This document shows, in pieces, positions 6,947-15,377 of a stretch of DNA of 18,877 bases. The DNA is taken from NCBI GenBank assembly GCA_963808125.1, contig CAWEEP010000039.1, forward strand, positions 1-18,877. The letters are read 5' to 3'. The first letter of the stretch is position 1, and every line of letters starts with the position of its first letter. This DNA comes from CAWEEP01 sp963808125. Lineage in GTDB: Bacteria; Chloroflexota; Dormibacteria; Aeolococcales; Aeolococcaceae. The notes beneath the pieces are model-generated. The model worked only from the letters and a program-made list of their open reading frames with translations. It did no database searches and had not been told where the DNA came from. Made by a program: the position numbers and the translations under genes.

Positions 6947-7483
6947 ATGATCGACGCCAACGAGATGGCCCGGCTGGTCCGGGAACAGGATGGAGACGAG
7001 GAGGTCAGCTCCAGTACCGTCCACTACTACACCCAGCTCGGGATACTGCCCCCGGCGGTGGGACGGGGCAAGGGCGCCTTCGCCCCCGAGCATCTGGCGC
7101 GATTCCGGCTGGCGCGACACCTTCGCCGCCAGGGCCGGAGCCTGTCCGAGATACGCGAGCAGCTCGGCCAGCTCCCGCGCAGGGAGCTGGCGACGCTAAT
7201 CGCCGAGTCGGATGCGGTGGCGCGGTCCTCGCCGCCGCCCATGACACCAGCAGCATCATCGCGGGCTGCTCGGGGGGCGGCCGCCATGCGCATCGAGACA
7301 GCGGCCGACGTGCCCGCCGCCAAGCGAGCGGGTGCTCGGACGCTGCGCTTCCGAGGCGGGTTCGCCCTACAGGTGCCGCCCTCGGTGCCCGATGACGCCG
7401 TGGCCCGCATCTACGCGGCCGTTGAGAGAGTGCTGGAGAAGGAGACGCCGCGATCGGCGCGGGGCAAAGGGGGTTCGCTGTGA
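6947..7483 (+). CDS. MerR-family transcriptional regulator
   Basis: The protein has 178 residues and starts at the ATG at 6947. The MerR winged helix-turn-helix is at residues 1-75: recognition region STVHYYTQLGILPPA, wing, then RFRLARHLRRQGRSLSEIREQL. Residues 75-120 form a helical, Ala/Pro-rich linker. The C-terminal 50 residues hold a short predicted beta segment (TLRFRGGFALQVPPSVPDDAV) and a helix. There is no cysteine array, so metal sensing is unlikely. Its stop overlaps the GTG of the VWA gene by 4 bases (GTGA, 7480-7483). It probably controls its own operon through the palindrome in its promoter. The effector is unknown. Confidence 0.85.
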   Translation: MIDANEMARLVREQDGDEEVSSSTVHYYTQLGILPPAVGRGKGAFAPEHLARFRLARHLRRQGRSLSEIREQLGQLPRRELATLIAESDAVARSSPPPMTPAASSRAARGAAAMRIETAADVPAAKRAGARTLRFRGGFALQVPPSVPDDAVARIYAAVERVLEKETPRSARGKGGSL

Positions 7484-8901
7484 GCGAGAAGCTGGGACTG
7501 AAATTGGCATCGTCGCGACGGGGCATCGCGCGACACGGCGGAAGCGTGCACCTCCTGGTTGAAGCCACGCCGCCAGAGCAGCGGCATGACGCCAAGCGGC
7601 GCCCGGTGGCGCTCGCGCTGGTGCTCGACCGATCCGGATCGATGTCGGAACCTGCCGTGCAGCTCGCGGTGACCGGGGGTGCGGGGCCCGACGTCGAGAC
7701 CCCGTGCAAGCTCGACTACGTCAAGGAGGCGGCGCTCCGGATGTTGGAGCGCATGCCGAATGGTGACGCCGTGGCCCTCATCACCTTCGACGACGAGGTG
7801 CGGGTCGAGAAGCCCCTGACCGTGCTCTCGAAGTCGTCGCGAACCGCGATCGCCAAGGTGGTGCATGCCATCAGGACGGGTGGTTCGACTAACCTGGCCG
7901 GAGGACTCCGCGCCGGCATCCAGCAGCTGCAGGTCGGCACCAGCACGTACAGCTCCAAGGTGGTGCTGCTTTCCGATGGGTTGGCCAACGTGGGTGAGGT
8001 CCGTCCCGCCGTGTTGGGTGAGATCGCCGCGGGTGCCGCCCACAACGCGATCGCCATCTCCACGCTCGGCGTCGGCCCCGACTACCACCTGGGCCTGATG
8101 AGCCACGTCGCCGAATGTGGCAACGGCGAGTTTCATCACGTGGCACACCTGGACGACCTGAAGGGGATCCTCGCCGGCGAGTTCCTGGACGCGGCGGCGA
8201 TGACCGCGCGCAACGTCGAGGTAACGCTGCGCGTCCCCGATCAGGTCGCGGTCGGCTCCAACATCAACCGGTTTCCACAGGTGAACATTGACGGCGGAGT
8301 TCGGATTGCACTGGGGGACCTGCCGCGGAACTGCGGATTCCTGATCGAGCTGACGACGCCCATCGAGTTGGCCGGCATGTCGCTCACGGTGGCGGCGATC
8401 GCCGAAGGGTCCGACGCAAACGGCGAGCTTCTCGAGGCTCGCGCCTTGTTGGAACTTCCGGTGCTGAGCGCTGAGGCGCTTGCGAAGGCTGTCGTCGACG
8501 AGAGCATCGTGACGCGGGCGACGGAGCGGATTCAGGCGAAGGCCGATATGGATGCCTCGCTGGCCTCGGAGGCCGGCGACACCTCGAGGGCGAAGCGGCT
8601 CGTGGCGGAGGCTCGCCAGTCGGCCATTCGGCTCTCAGACCAGTACGGGACGGCGGTGGCCGAACGATCCCAGGTGGGAACCACCGTCGACTACCTGGAT
8701 GCGCTGGCCGGACGGCTTGATGCGCCCGAAACGTCCGAGACCCTCAAGCGCCGGTTCGCGATGGCCTCGATGTCGACCCGGGGTCGTGGGAGGCTGCTCG
8801 GCCCCTGCCCGAAATGCGGGGAGAAGGCGTTCTTCGAGGCCGACCACGGCGGCCGGATGGTGCGGAGCTGCAACGCATGCGGCCATGAGGAGCGCCCATG
8901 A
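7480..8901 (+). CDS. VWA-domain protein with C-terminal zinc ribbon
   Basis: The protein has 473 residues and starts at a GTG coupled to the MerR stop. The von Willebrand factor A domain has a complete MIDAS metal site: D50-x-S52-x-S54 (VLDRSGSM), T137 (GGSTNLAGG) and D166 (LLSDGLAN). About 25 residues are inserted after the first MIDAS strand. A beta-rich middle follows, and then a long helical region (about 330-420) as in YfbK-type bacterial VWA proteins. The last 31 residues carry CPKC (C443, C446) and CNAC (C464, C467), a zinc ribbon. There is no signal peptide or membrane segment, so it acts in the cytoplasm. VWA domains bind protein partners in a metal-dependent way, and the zinc ribbon may bind nucleic acid or protein. 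Its operon partners are a MerR regulator and a phosphatase. Confidence 0.9.
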   Translation: MSEKLGLKLASSRRGIARHGGSVHLLVEATPPEQRHDAKRRPVALALVLDRSGSMSEPAVQLAVTGGAGPDVETPCKLDYVKEAALRMLERMPNGDAVALITFDDEVRVEKPLTVLSKSSRTAIAKVVHAIRTGGSTNLAGGLRAGIQQLQVGTSTYSSKVVLLSDGLANVGEVRPAVLGEIAAGAAHNAIAISTLGVGPDYHLGLMSHVAECGNGEFHHVAHLDDLKGILAGEFLDAAAMTARNVEVTLRVPDQVAVGSNINRFPQVNIDGGVRIALGDLPRNCGFLIELTTPIELAGMSLTVAAIAEGSDANGELLEARALLELPVLSAEALAKAVVDESIVTRATERIQAKADMDASLASEAGDTSRAKRLVAEARQSAIRLSDQYGTAVAERSQVGTTVDYLDALAGRLDAPETSETLKRRFAMASMSTRGRGRLLGPCPKCGEKAFFEADHGGRMVRSCNACGHEERP

Positions 8902-9530
8902 CCACCGAGGACGGGACGAGCTCAGCGCTGGTGCGCCGCCCGCGGGTGATCGCGCGACCCCTTGGGGACAGCGACCACACGAGGATCTCGATGGCGGTGG
9001 ATCCGTTGCGGAAGCGGATCACCGGGACCACGGTTCACGGCGACACGGACTTCGACACGCCGTACATGACTGAGGTTGCGGACAACCTGTGGCAGGGTGG
9101 ATGTGCAGAGGGGCTGGTGCTGCCGGCCTTCATCGACCATGTGCTCAGCCTCTTCCCGTGGGAGGCGTACGAGGTCAGGCATCACCTCACCAGCTTCCGG
9201 GAGGTGCGCATGTACGACGACGCTGATCAGGCATTGGAAGAGACGGTGCCGGAGCTGGCGACCTGGGTGAACCGCTGTCGCCAGACAGGACCGACGTTGG
9301 TGCATTGCCAGGCCGGCCTCAACCGGTCCGGCGTGGTGGTGGCGTGTGCGTTGATGCTCGACGGGATGTCAGCGGCCGAGGCGATCGCTCGGATTCGCGA
9401 GCGGCGATCGCCGGCCGTTCTCTGCAATCCCCAATTTGAGCGCTGGCTGCGGCGGCCACGGAAGTCCCTCGACGTTGGTTCCCTCCAGCCGACCGCGACC
9501 GCCAGCTCGAGGCCGGCCGTCGCACGATGA
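8898..9530 (+). CDS. dual-specificity (PTP-superfamily) protein phosphatase
   Basis: The protein has 210 residues, and its ATG overlaps the VWA stop (ATGA, 8898-8901). The active-site loop is H136-C137-QAGLN-R143-S144 (VHCQAGLNRSG), the C-x5-R signature of cysteine-based phosphatases. It is preceded by the usual opening strand (TEVADNLWQGG, near 58) and a region with acidic residues (RMYDDADQ, near 104) that could supply the general acid. The first 55 residues are an unassigned extension, and the C-terminal 25 are low-complexity. It is cytoplasmic. It should dephosphorylate phosphotyrosine or phosphoserine/threonine on a protein; the coupled VWA protein or something it binds is the natural candidate (inference). 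No kinase gene lies in the window. Confidence 0.88.
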   Translation: MTTEDGTSSALVRRPRVIARPLGDSDHTRISMAVDPLRKRITGTTVHGDTDFDTPYMTEVADNLWQGGCAEGLVLPAFIDHVLSLFPWEAYEVRHHLTSFREVRMYDDADQALEETVPELATWVNRCRQTGPTLVHCQAGLNRSGVVVACALMLDGMSAAEAIARIRERRSPAVLCNPQFERWLRRPRKSLDVGSLQPTATASSRPAVAR

Positions 9531-10045
9531 GCGCGACCGACGTCTGTCCAGCTTGCGGACGCAACGTCAGTGGTCTCGACCGCGAGGTCACGTTTGGGTT
9601 TCCCGACGAAGTCTTCGCGCTGTCCGACGAAGAGCGAGTCACCCGCGTTACAGGCTTCGGCAAGAGCTTCATCACTCTCGATTCAGATCGCTTCTTCCTC
9701 CGGGTTCTCCTTCCAGTCCAGCTGGATATAGGCCGCGAATTCAGGTTCGGCGTCTGGATCGAACTATCCATGCACGAATATAAGAGGATCTGGGATCTCT
9801 GGGACGAGCCCGAGTACTCCGCCGTCTCGGTTGAGGGCGTGCTCGCGAACGCCGTGCCTCCTTGGGCAGATGCGATCGGCGGTGCGCCGTGTAAGGCCGC
9901 CACGCGAAACGCCACCGATACCCTCTACATCGAGTCGTCCACGCAGCCAGCTCTCGCGAGGGTCCTGACCAGTCCGTGGGCGACGCATGAATGCGAGGAG
10001 CTCATCAGTTCTGTTTGGGGAGGTCCGCCCCCCGATGCCCGATAG
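9527..10045 (+). CDS. DUF2199-family protein
   Basis: The protein has 172 residues, and its ATG overlaps the phosphatase stop (ATGA, 9527-9530). It begins with CPACG (C7, C10), half of a zinc-binding motif. It then shows the DUF2199 pattern: GFPDEVFALSDEER, then DRFFLRVLLPVQL, FRFGVWIELSMHEYKRIWDLW, and a late segment with LANAVPPW. Typical DUF2199 proteins are 150-180 residues, so this is full length. The function of the family is not known. Composition is less GC-rich than the upstream genes, so the tail of this operon may have a different origin. The next gene starts within its last codons. Confidence 0.75.
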   Translation: MSATDVCPACGRNVSGLDREVTFGFPDEVFALSDEERVTRVTGFGKSFITLDSDRFFLRVLLPVQLDIGREFRFGVWIELSMHEYKRIWDLWDEPEYSAVSVEGVLANAVPPWADAIGGAPCKAATRNATDTLYIESSTQPALARVLTSPWATHECEELISSVWGGPPPDAR

Positions 10046-10820
10046 CCGACCCGCGAAAGGAAAGCGCATCCGCCTGTTGACGACGCTAGAATTACGGGCG
10101 CGCATCGACGGTCTGATTCGCGACTTCGACCCTTGCGTCGTCAACTACGATGAGCATCCACCCTTTACCCGGCTGGTGCAGTACGAGCTGCATCGTCGCA
10201 CGATCGACAGTCGGCGGCGACTTGGGACCGTCGCGTCTGCCGTGCATGATCGCCCATTCACGCGAGACCTTCGCGACACACTGGCGGCCTGGGGCCTCAA
10301 TCAACGCGCCTCGCACCTCTTGGAGCAACCGGATTTCAACCGGAGTCTTCGCGCTCATGTCAGCGATATGGCTGCGCTTGAGCACCGGCAGCTGGAGCAA
10401 GTTCCCGGTGACCAGGTCGAGGCCGTCGCGGCGCAGGTGTACGACCTGATCTCTGCGATGGATGTTGTCATGAGCGCGGCTCGTGTGGTTGCGGGCACAA
10501 AGGCTCTCCACCATCTCCTCCCTGACCTCGTCCCGCCGATGGACCGTGCATGGACTGGCAGCTTTCTCGGCTGGGCACCGCTCGACCCTCAGAACCAGCA
10601 ACGGCCGATCTTCATGGAGGCGTTCGCTGTCTTCGCAGAAGTCGCGCGAGCCACAAAGCCCTCACGTCTGATCGGTGGAGAGAGGTGGCGAACTTCGCCC
10701 ACCAAGGTGCTCGACAACGCCGTCATCGGCTTCTGCCGACTGCACCGCATAGGGCCCACCGCGGTATCGGGTGGCAACGAGGGCGAACTGGATGGAGCTC
10801 TCCTGACGTCGATGAAATAG
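10035..10820 (+). CDS. conserved hypothetical protein
   Basis: I prefer the ATG at 10035 (261 residues) over the upstream ATG at 9987, because 9987 would overlap the DUF2199 gene by 59 bases. From 10035 the overlap is 11 bases, with GGGGAGG at 10017-10023. The protein is soluble and mostly helical. Conserved-looking segments include VVNYDEHPPFTRLVQYELHR, AAWGLNQRASHLL and KALHHLLPDLVPPMDRAWTG, which looks like a ligand or metal site (HH, D, D, R). I do not recognise a named family. It is the last gene of the MerR operon and may be only loosely connected to it. Confidence 0.65.
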   Translation: MPDSRPAKGKRIRLLTTLELRARIDGLIRDFDPCVVNYDEHPPFTRLVQYELHRRTIDSRRRLGTVASAVHDRPFTRDLRDTLAAWGLNQRASHLLEQPDFNRSLRAHVSDMAALEHRQLEQVPGDQVEAVAAQVYDLISAMDVVMSAARVVAGTKALHHLLPDLVPPMDRAWTGSFLGWAPLDPQNQQRPIFMEAFAVFAEVARATKPSRLIGGERWRTSPTKVLDNAVIGFCRLHRIGPTAVSGGNEGELDGALLTSMK

Positions 10821-10853
10821 GCCGGCGAAGCCGTCCTTTGTGAAGGCACGCTG

Positions 10854-10940
10854 AAGTGTCGGTAGAATCGGCCAACAACTGACACTCCCTGGGCAAACAC
10901 AGGCGTTCGCTGACACTTTGGTGACCGATTTCACTGACAG
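10854..10940. repeat. cluster of TGACACT-type repeats in the 3' intergenic region
   Basis: In the gap between the convergent genes (10821-11021) the motif CTGACACT occurs at 10879-10886 and 10910-10917, CTGACAG at 10934-10940, and the reverse form AAGTGTCGGT at 10854-10863. Reiterated short motifs of this kind are typical of the ends of some insertion sequences (IS21-like multiple terminal repeats) or of a regulator-binding array. No transposase is nearby. The rest of the gap holds no gene I can support; CTTCGCGCC (10966-10974) and GGTGCGAAG (10998-11006) could form a weak hairpin after the LysM gene. Confidence 0.4.
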
Positions 10941-11021
10941 TTTTCGTGGCCGCTGATCTTGACGGCTTCGCGCCCCCTCACACCTCCCCCGCCGGATGGT
11001 GCGAAGAACGGCGAAAGGTCC

Positions 11022-14000
11022 TCACCGCGCACTGACAGCCGGCTGTTGGCCATAGAGGGCAGCGCGGACATCGGCCATCAGCGCTTCCGTCTCCTCGTCT
11101 GGGCCCTCACCGCTGCCATCGGGCATGTCCCAAGCGAGCTGCGCGCTGAGCTCGGCGTAGGTGGCCAGCGCGGCGCGGTTTCGCCCGAAGCGGTGCTCGA
11201 TCCGGATCCGGGTCCGATAGAGCTCTTCGCAGGGGCCGTCGGCCACGCTCATCGCCTGCTCCACCGCCCCAACGGCAGAAGCGAGGTCGGCGGCGTCGGC
11301 ATGCAGCTCCGCCAAGAGGTTCAGAGCCTGCATCGCCAACTGCTGGATGCGCGGCTGCTCCTCTACGAGCCACTCATAGGTGGGCACCTCGCGGGTGTGA
11401 CGCCCCTGGTCGCCCTGGCCCGCGAAAGGGACGCCGCGGATCCCGCTGGTCGCCGCCTGCAGGAGGAGGCGGCGCTCCTCGGTGTCCTCGGTCCGGCGCA
11501 CCGCGGCGATCCCCGCCTCGAGCCGCCAGAGATCCGTGTCGACGAGCTCGTGGTTGAGGCGGTAGCCGGGGTCCCGCGGGATGAAGTCGACCTCAGTCCC
11601 AAGACCGCTCAGCAGCCGCAACTGCCGCCTGGTCTTGCGGATACCGTTGTCCCAGTACGTCCCGTAGTCGAAGTCGCTGACGACGCCGCCGCTGATGAGG
11701 TCGATGCCTTGCTCCTTGCTGAGCTCGCCCTTCTTCACCACCGCCAGCAGGCTGAGGACCTCCTTCCCAGAATCCCCGATGCCCGCCTCGACCTCCTCTC
11801 CGCCCACGAAGATCCGCAGCCCCCCGAAGATCGAAAGCCGAGCCGGCTTCGACGCGGCAGCTTGACGAACGAGCTCTTCCGCAGAGGAGGGCGTGGGCTC
11901 CTCAGCCTCGACGAACGCCTCGGGCTCCGGGGCGCTCTCCTCGGCGGCAGCGAGCTCCTCGACGTCCACCTCTTCACCCTCACGCCCAGCCAGAGAGGCC
12001 GCCACGACCGCCGCATCGGAGGCGCTGGGGGTGTACAAGCGGCGAGCCCCGCCCATCAGGGCGGCGCCCGCGGTAGCGAGGCTGCCGTCCGCCTCCACCA
12101 CGACCTCGCGGTAGCTGCCGGCAGGTGGCGCAGTGCCGACCAAGACGACGGCGACCCCGCAGCGGCGCCCCTGTTCAAGCAGGGCCTCCATCTCCGCCAG
12201 GCGAGAAGCCGGCTCCACAGCCTCGGTCGGCAGCAGCACCAACAGCGCCGTCAGCGGATCGTCGGTGGCCGCGGACGCGGCGAAATCCTCTGCCGGGAGA
12301 GCGGCCAGCGTCCGCTCCCGGCGGATGAGCTCGCCCTGGATCCGCTGCACTACCCCGGCCAGGTCCTCCTCGAGGTACACGCCGCGGATCCGCTCCAGGC
12401 CAGGGACGAGACCCCAGCCCGAGATGGTGAGCACCTCACCTAGTGCGTCCGGGCCATGGTGGGCGAGCAGGCTGACAGCCATTGCCCGGGCCGCACCCTC
12501 CGCCCCTGGTCCCGCCAGGCAGAGACCGCTCACCTGGCCGACATCCATGACGACGTCGCCACTGCGCGATTGACCAACTGGGATCCGTCCGGGCATCTGC
12601 CGCACCCTCTCTATTGCGTCCTGAAGCTGGTCGGCCGTGGGCAGCACGCCGGCGCCCCGCTGTCGCGCGACGAGGGTCAGAGCCCGGCGCATCAAGACAG
12701 TGTTGGGGTTGCGCATGAGGATCGACACCGCGCTCTGCCCGGTGCTCGCCAGGGATGAGAGCGACCAGCGCCGGCGCTCATGGCGGCGCATCAGCCAGAG
12801 CCCTGCGACCGCCGCCGCGGCCACCCCCAGGCTGATCATCCCGCCCTCACCCAGGGTCACCCCCCAGTCCATCGGGGCGACGCTCTCCTCCACCCTGCCG
12901 TCTGTCGGACGCGTGGTGACACTCCGCGGAGCCGCCGCGGTGGTAGGGAGAGACGCCGGTGCGCCGCCGGCCGGAACCGACGGCGCAACCGGCGCGAGGG
13001 AGGGGGCGAGAGAGGGCAGCGCCGACCCGATGTCGTGCGGGGCGGCGCCGGACGCCGGCGGGACGGCTTCGGTGGGTATGGATGGCTCTGCTGGAGCTGC
13101 CGGGATCGTGGCGGTCGCATCGAGCGCCGGTACCGGAAGGTCCCAACCCGGGTCGATCAGGCTGGGGTCGGTGAAGTTCTGCCCGTTGTCCTCGGTCTGG
13201 CCCTGGTCCGCGTCCCAGACGCGGGTCCAGTCCTGCGGGTTGCCGTACTCCCGGCCGGAGATGGCCCAGAGGGAATCCCCGGGCTGGACCTCCACCTGCT
13301 GCTCCGCGTTGAGCGCCGGCGGTGACGGCGTCGCTGACGCCGAGACGGAGGGGGCGGTCGCGGGCGTCTCCACAGCCGGCGCGGCTGGCGACGGGTTCGG
13401 GACCTGGAGCTCCCACCCCGGGTCGATGATGCTCGGGTCCGTGAACGTCTCCCCGTTGTCCTCGGTCTGCCCCTGGTTGGCGCCCCAGATGGCGGTCCAC
13501 TCCTGCGGGTTGCCGTACTCCCGGCCGGAGATGGCCCAGAGGGAGTCTCCGGGCTGGACCTGGACCTCCTGGTCCGCTGCGGGGGAGGACGAGCTGGAGT
13601 GGAGCGACGCGGCGGCACCCGGCGTGGTGGGGGTGGTGGACGCGGGGTGGTACACGGCCGTGATCGCGGTCCGGGGCGCGAGCCCGGCCGCGAGCGGTGT
13701 GACCGCCCGGGGTGGGTCGGCTCGGGAGGTCATGAGCTGGAGGCCCATGAAGAGCGTGACGAGAAGCGCGCCGGCCAGCCGCTGGCCGGGCTTGCGGGCG
13801 GCCGGCTGGCGACCCGGGGAGCGCCGGACGAGCGCCACCGCCTCGGTGACCAGGGACCACATCAGGTAGGCCCAGAGCACCCAGCACACGAGTGCCAGGA
13901 AGTACAGGAGGGCGGCGGTGGGGATGCCCTGGATCTGGAGCTGGTTGACGACGTCGCTCCACGAAGGGACAGAGTGTGGGAAGCCGACCCCGAAGACGAG

Positions 14001-14094
14001 GCCCAGCGGGATCCCGGCGACGAGGAGGAGCAGGCCGAGGCTGGCCCCCAACAGCCGACCCAGGCCGGAGAGACGGCGGAGAAGCAGAAGTCAT
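11022..14094 (-). CDS. membrane protein with two LysM repeats and cytoplasmic winged-helix/BTAD domain
   Basis: The frame gives about 1009 residues from a TTG at 14051. An ATG at 14094 overlaps the tadG stop (ATGA, 14091-14094) and reads into this frame if one base is removed near 14065-14085, so 14094 is the likely start. Numbering from TTG: membrane helices lie at about 4-22, 44-68 and 92-108. LysM repeats are at 162-217 and 252-307, joined by Pro/Ala/Ser linkers. Another membrane helix at about 405-422 ends in MRRHERRRW, a cytoplasmic anchor. A large cytoplasmic region follows. Near the C-terminus there is an OmpR/SARP-like winged helix (LSIFGGLRIFVGG to DPGYRLN) and a BTAD tetratricopeptide-like domain. 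LysM binds peptidoglycan; BTAD is typical of transcriptional activators. It is the last gene of the tad operon and could couple wall contact to transcription (inference). Confidence 0.88.
13138..13292 (-). repeat. LysM-coding direct repeat, copy proximal to C-terminus
   Basis: This copy encodes LysM2 and pairs with 13408-13562, offset by exactly 270 bases. Long identical runs (for example around 13231-13275 versus 13501-13545) show a recent duplication or gene conversion. Confidence 0.85.
13408..13562 (-). repeat. LysM-coding direct repeat, N-terminal copy
   Basis: This copy encodes LysM1. The PGDSLWAISGREYGNPQ core is identical in both copies. The linkers around the repeats differ, so the duplication is confined to the domain. 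Confidence 0.85.
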
Positions 14095-14513
14095 GGTGCA
14101 GTGCCCTCCTCGACCTGGGCGGTGGCCGTGCCGGTGACCGAGACGGTGTTGATGTCGACGAGGCTCAGCAGGTACGGGTGAACGACGGAGGTGACCGTGA
14201 CCGTGACCATGTCCCCTGCGCTGACGTTGACCACCGCGGTGTCGCCGGTGGCCGCCATGTAGTTGGCGACGGCCTCCTGGGCGGCGACGACGTCGACGAC
14301 CGTCTCTCCCTGGCCACGCAGGTCGGCGACGCTCAGGGCGTCGGCGCCGGCCCGGGCCGCCTCCTGGGCCTCGTCCCAGGCTTGCTCCCGGGCCCCGAGG
14401 ATCCGGCCCCCGTCGACGGAGAGGCCGGCGAGCAGCACCAGGCCCAGGGAGCAGCCCGCGAGGAAGAGCGTGACCTGTCCTGACTGGCGCTGGGAGCGTG
14501 TGCCGAGCCGCAT
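14091..14513 (-). CDS. TadG-like pilus assembly protein
   Basis: The protein has 140 residues from the ATG at 14513. The N-terminus is a short basic stretch, then SGQVTLFLAGCSLGLVLLAG, the single membrane helix typical of TadE/TadG pseudopilins (Gly before the helix). A helical segment (GAREQAWDEAQEAARAGADA) and a small beta domain with many Val/Thr follow. Family knowledge: these minor pilin-like proteins help assemble the Flp pilus. It starts 2 bases after the tadE stop, and its own stop overlaps the likely start of the LysM/BTAD gene. It is shorter than classical TadG proteins, which carry a VWA domain. Confidence 0.82.
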   Translation of the reverse strand: MRLGTRSQRQSGQVTLFLAGCSLGLVLLAGLSVDGGRILGAREQAWDEAQEAARAGADALSVADLRGQGETVVDVVAAQEAVANYMAATGDTAVVNVSAGDMVTVTVTSVVHPYLLSLVDINTVSVTGTATAQVEEGTAP

Positions 14514-14515
14514 CG

Positions 14516-14950
14516 CTACGTCACCCGGAAGAGGTCGACGGGCGAGACCGCCTTGCCGCTGACGGTGACGCTGCCGGGGAGCGGCAGCAGCAGGAGGTCG
14601 GAGTACGAGACCTGGCAGGTCACGGTGACCGTGACGTTGCCGCCGGGCGTGAAGTCGCTCACGTTGGTGCTGGCGGTCATCCCGCTGCAGGCGGCTCCGG
14701 CGCCCTGGACCGAGGCCTGAGCGGCGCCCTGCGCGGCGGACGCGGCCTGGTCGGGGTCGGCGGCGAGCGATGCCGCCCGGGCCCCGCTGTACGCGGCGGC
14801 GGTGGCGTAGGCCTGGGCCTGGGCGTAGCGGCCTCCGGCCACGCCCAGCTCGGCCAGAAGGAGCACCGGCAGCATGAGCAGCGACATCTCCAGGGTGGCG
14901 ACTCCGCCGTGGCGTCTGCGCCCGCCGCGGGCAGCATGCGTCCGGATCAC
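14516..14950 (-). CDS. TadE-like minor pilin
   Basis: The gene starts at a GTG at 14950 that overlaps the previous tadE-like stop (GTGA, 14947-14950), giving 144 residues. The N-terminal stretch RRHGGVATLEMSLLMLPVLL is the TadE hallmark: Gly cleavage site, then a hydrophobic helix with Glu near its start. AQAYATAAAYSGARAASLA and a Cys-containing small domain (ACSGM, TVTCQVSY, possibly a disulfide) follow. It is expected to be processed by a prepilin peptidase and to act as a pseudopilin in the Tad machine at the membrane. Confidence 0.83.
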   Translation of the reverse strand: MIRTHAARGGRRRHGGVATLEMSLLMLPVLLLAELGVAGGRYAQAQAYATAAAYSGARAASLAADPDQAASAAQGAAQASVQGAGAACSGMTASTNVSDFTPGGNVTVTVTCQVSYSDLLLLPLPGSVTVSGKAVSPVDLFRVT

Positions 14951-15366
14951 GCGGGGAGCCCCTGGAGGGGAGCGGAGGCCGACGCTCTCACGGAGACCGG
15001 GATCCCCGGCACCAGCTGCTCCGACTGCCCGGTGACGGTCACCGTGACCAGGCCGCCGCTCTCGGTCACGGTGACCTCGGGGGAGATGAGCACCCCCGAG
15101 CCCATCTGCGAGGCGGCGGAATTGGCCTCGGCGGTGGCGCCATCGGGGCTGCCGCCCACCTCGGCCCCCGCCGCCACCCCGCTCTCCGCGGCGGCCAGGG
15201 CGACGTGGTCGGCCTCCTGCCAGAGCGCGGCCTGGGTGCTGACCGTGACCAGCAGCAGCATCACCGGGGTGAGGATGGCCATCTCGATGGTGGCGATGGC
15301 GCGCTCGGCCACCCGCCCGCGACGGCGGGCAAACCGGGTGGCAGGACCGTGTCTGCGCGGAGCCAT
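14947..15366 (-). CDS. TadE-like minor pilin
   Basis: The gene starts at an ATG at 15366 (MAPRRHGPATRFARRRG), giving 139 residues. The longer upstream open frame overlaps the flp gene and is not used. The N-terminal basic leader is followed by ERAIATIEMAILTPVMLLLV, the TadE-type helix with Glu near its start. An Ala-rich helix and a Val/Thr-rich beta region come next. It lies 11 bases downstream of flp and overlaps the next tadE-like gene. Two adjacent tadE-like genes plus a tadG-like one is a common arrangement in actinobacterial tad loci. Confidence 0.82.
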   Translation of the reverse strand: MAPRRHGPATRFARRRGRVAERAIATIEMAILTPVMLLLVTVSTQAALWQEADHVALAAAESGVAAGAEVGGSPDGATAEANSAASQMGSGVLISPEVTVTESGGLVTVTVTGQSEQLVPGIPVSVRASASAPLQGLPA

Positions 15367-15377
15367 CGCCGATCGCC

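Noticed and set aside
10959..12443. Plus-strand open frame of 494 residues
   Set aside because: It is antisense to the LysM/BTAD gene, whose domains are unmistakable; its composition is typical of a high-GC shadow frame.
13231..13545. CRISPR-like spaced repeat
   Set aside because: There are only two copies, in frame within a coding sequence and explained by the duplicated LysM domain.
12637..13869. Plus-strand open frame of 410 residues
   Set aside because: It is antisense to the LysM repeats and linkers; its internal repeats merely mirror the LysM duplication.
12847..14094. Minus-strand open frame of 415 residues starting at the ATG at 14094
   Set aside because: Only its first codons are probably real, as the start of the LysM/BTAD gene. 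The rest is an Arg/Pro/Gly-rich off-frame reading.
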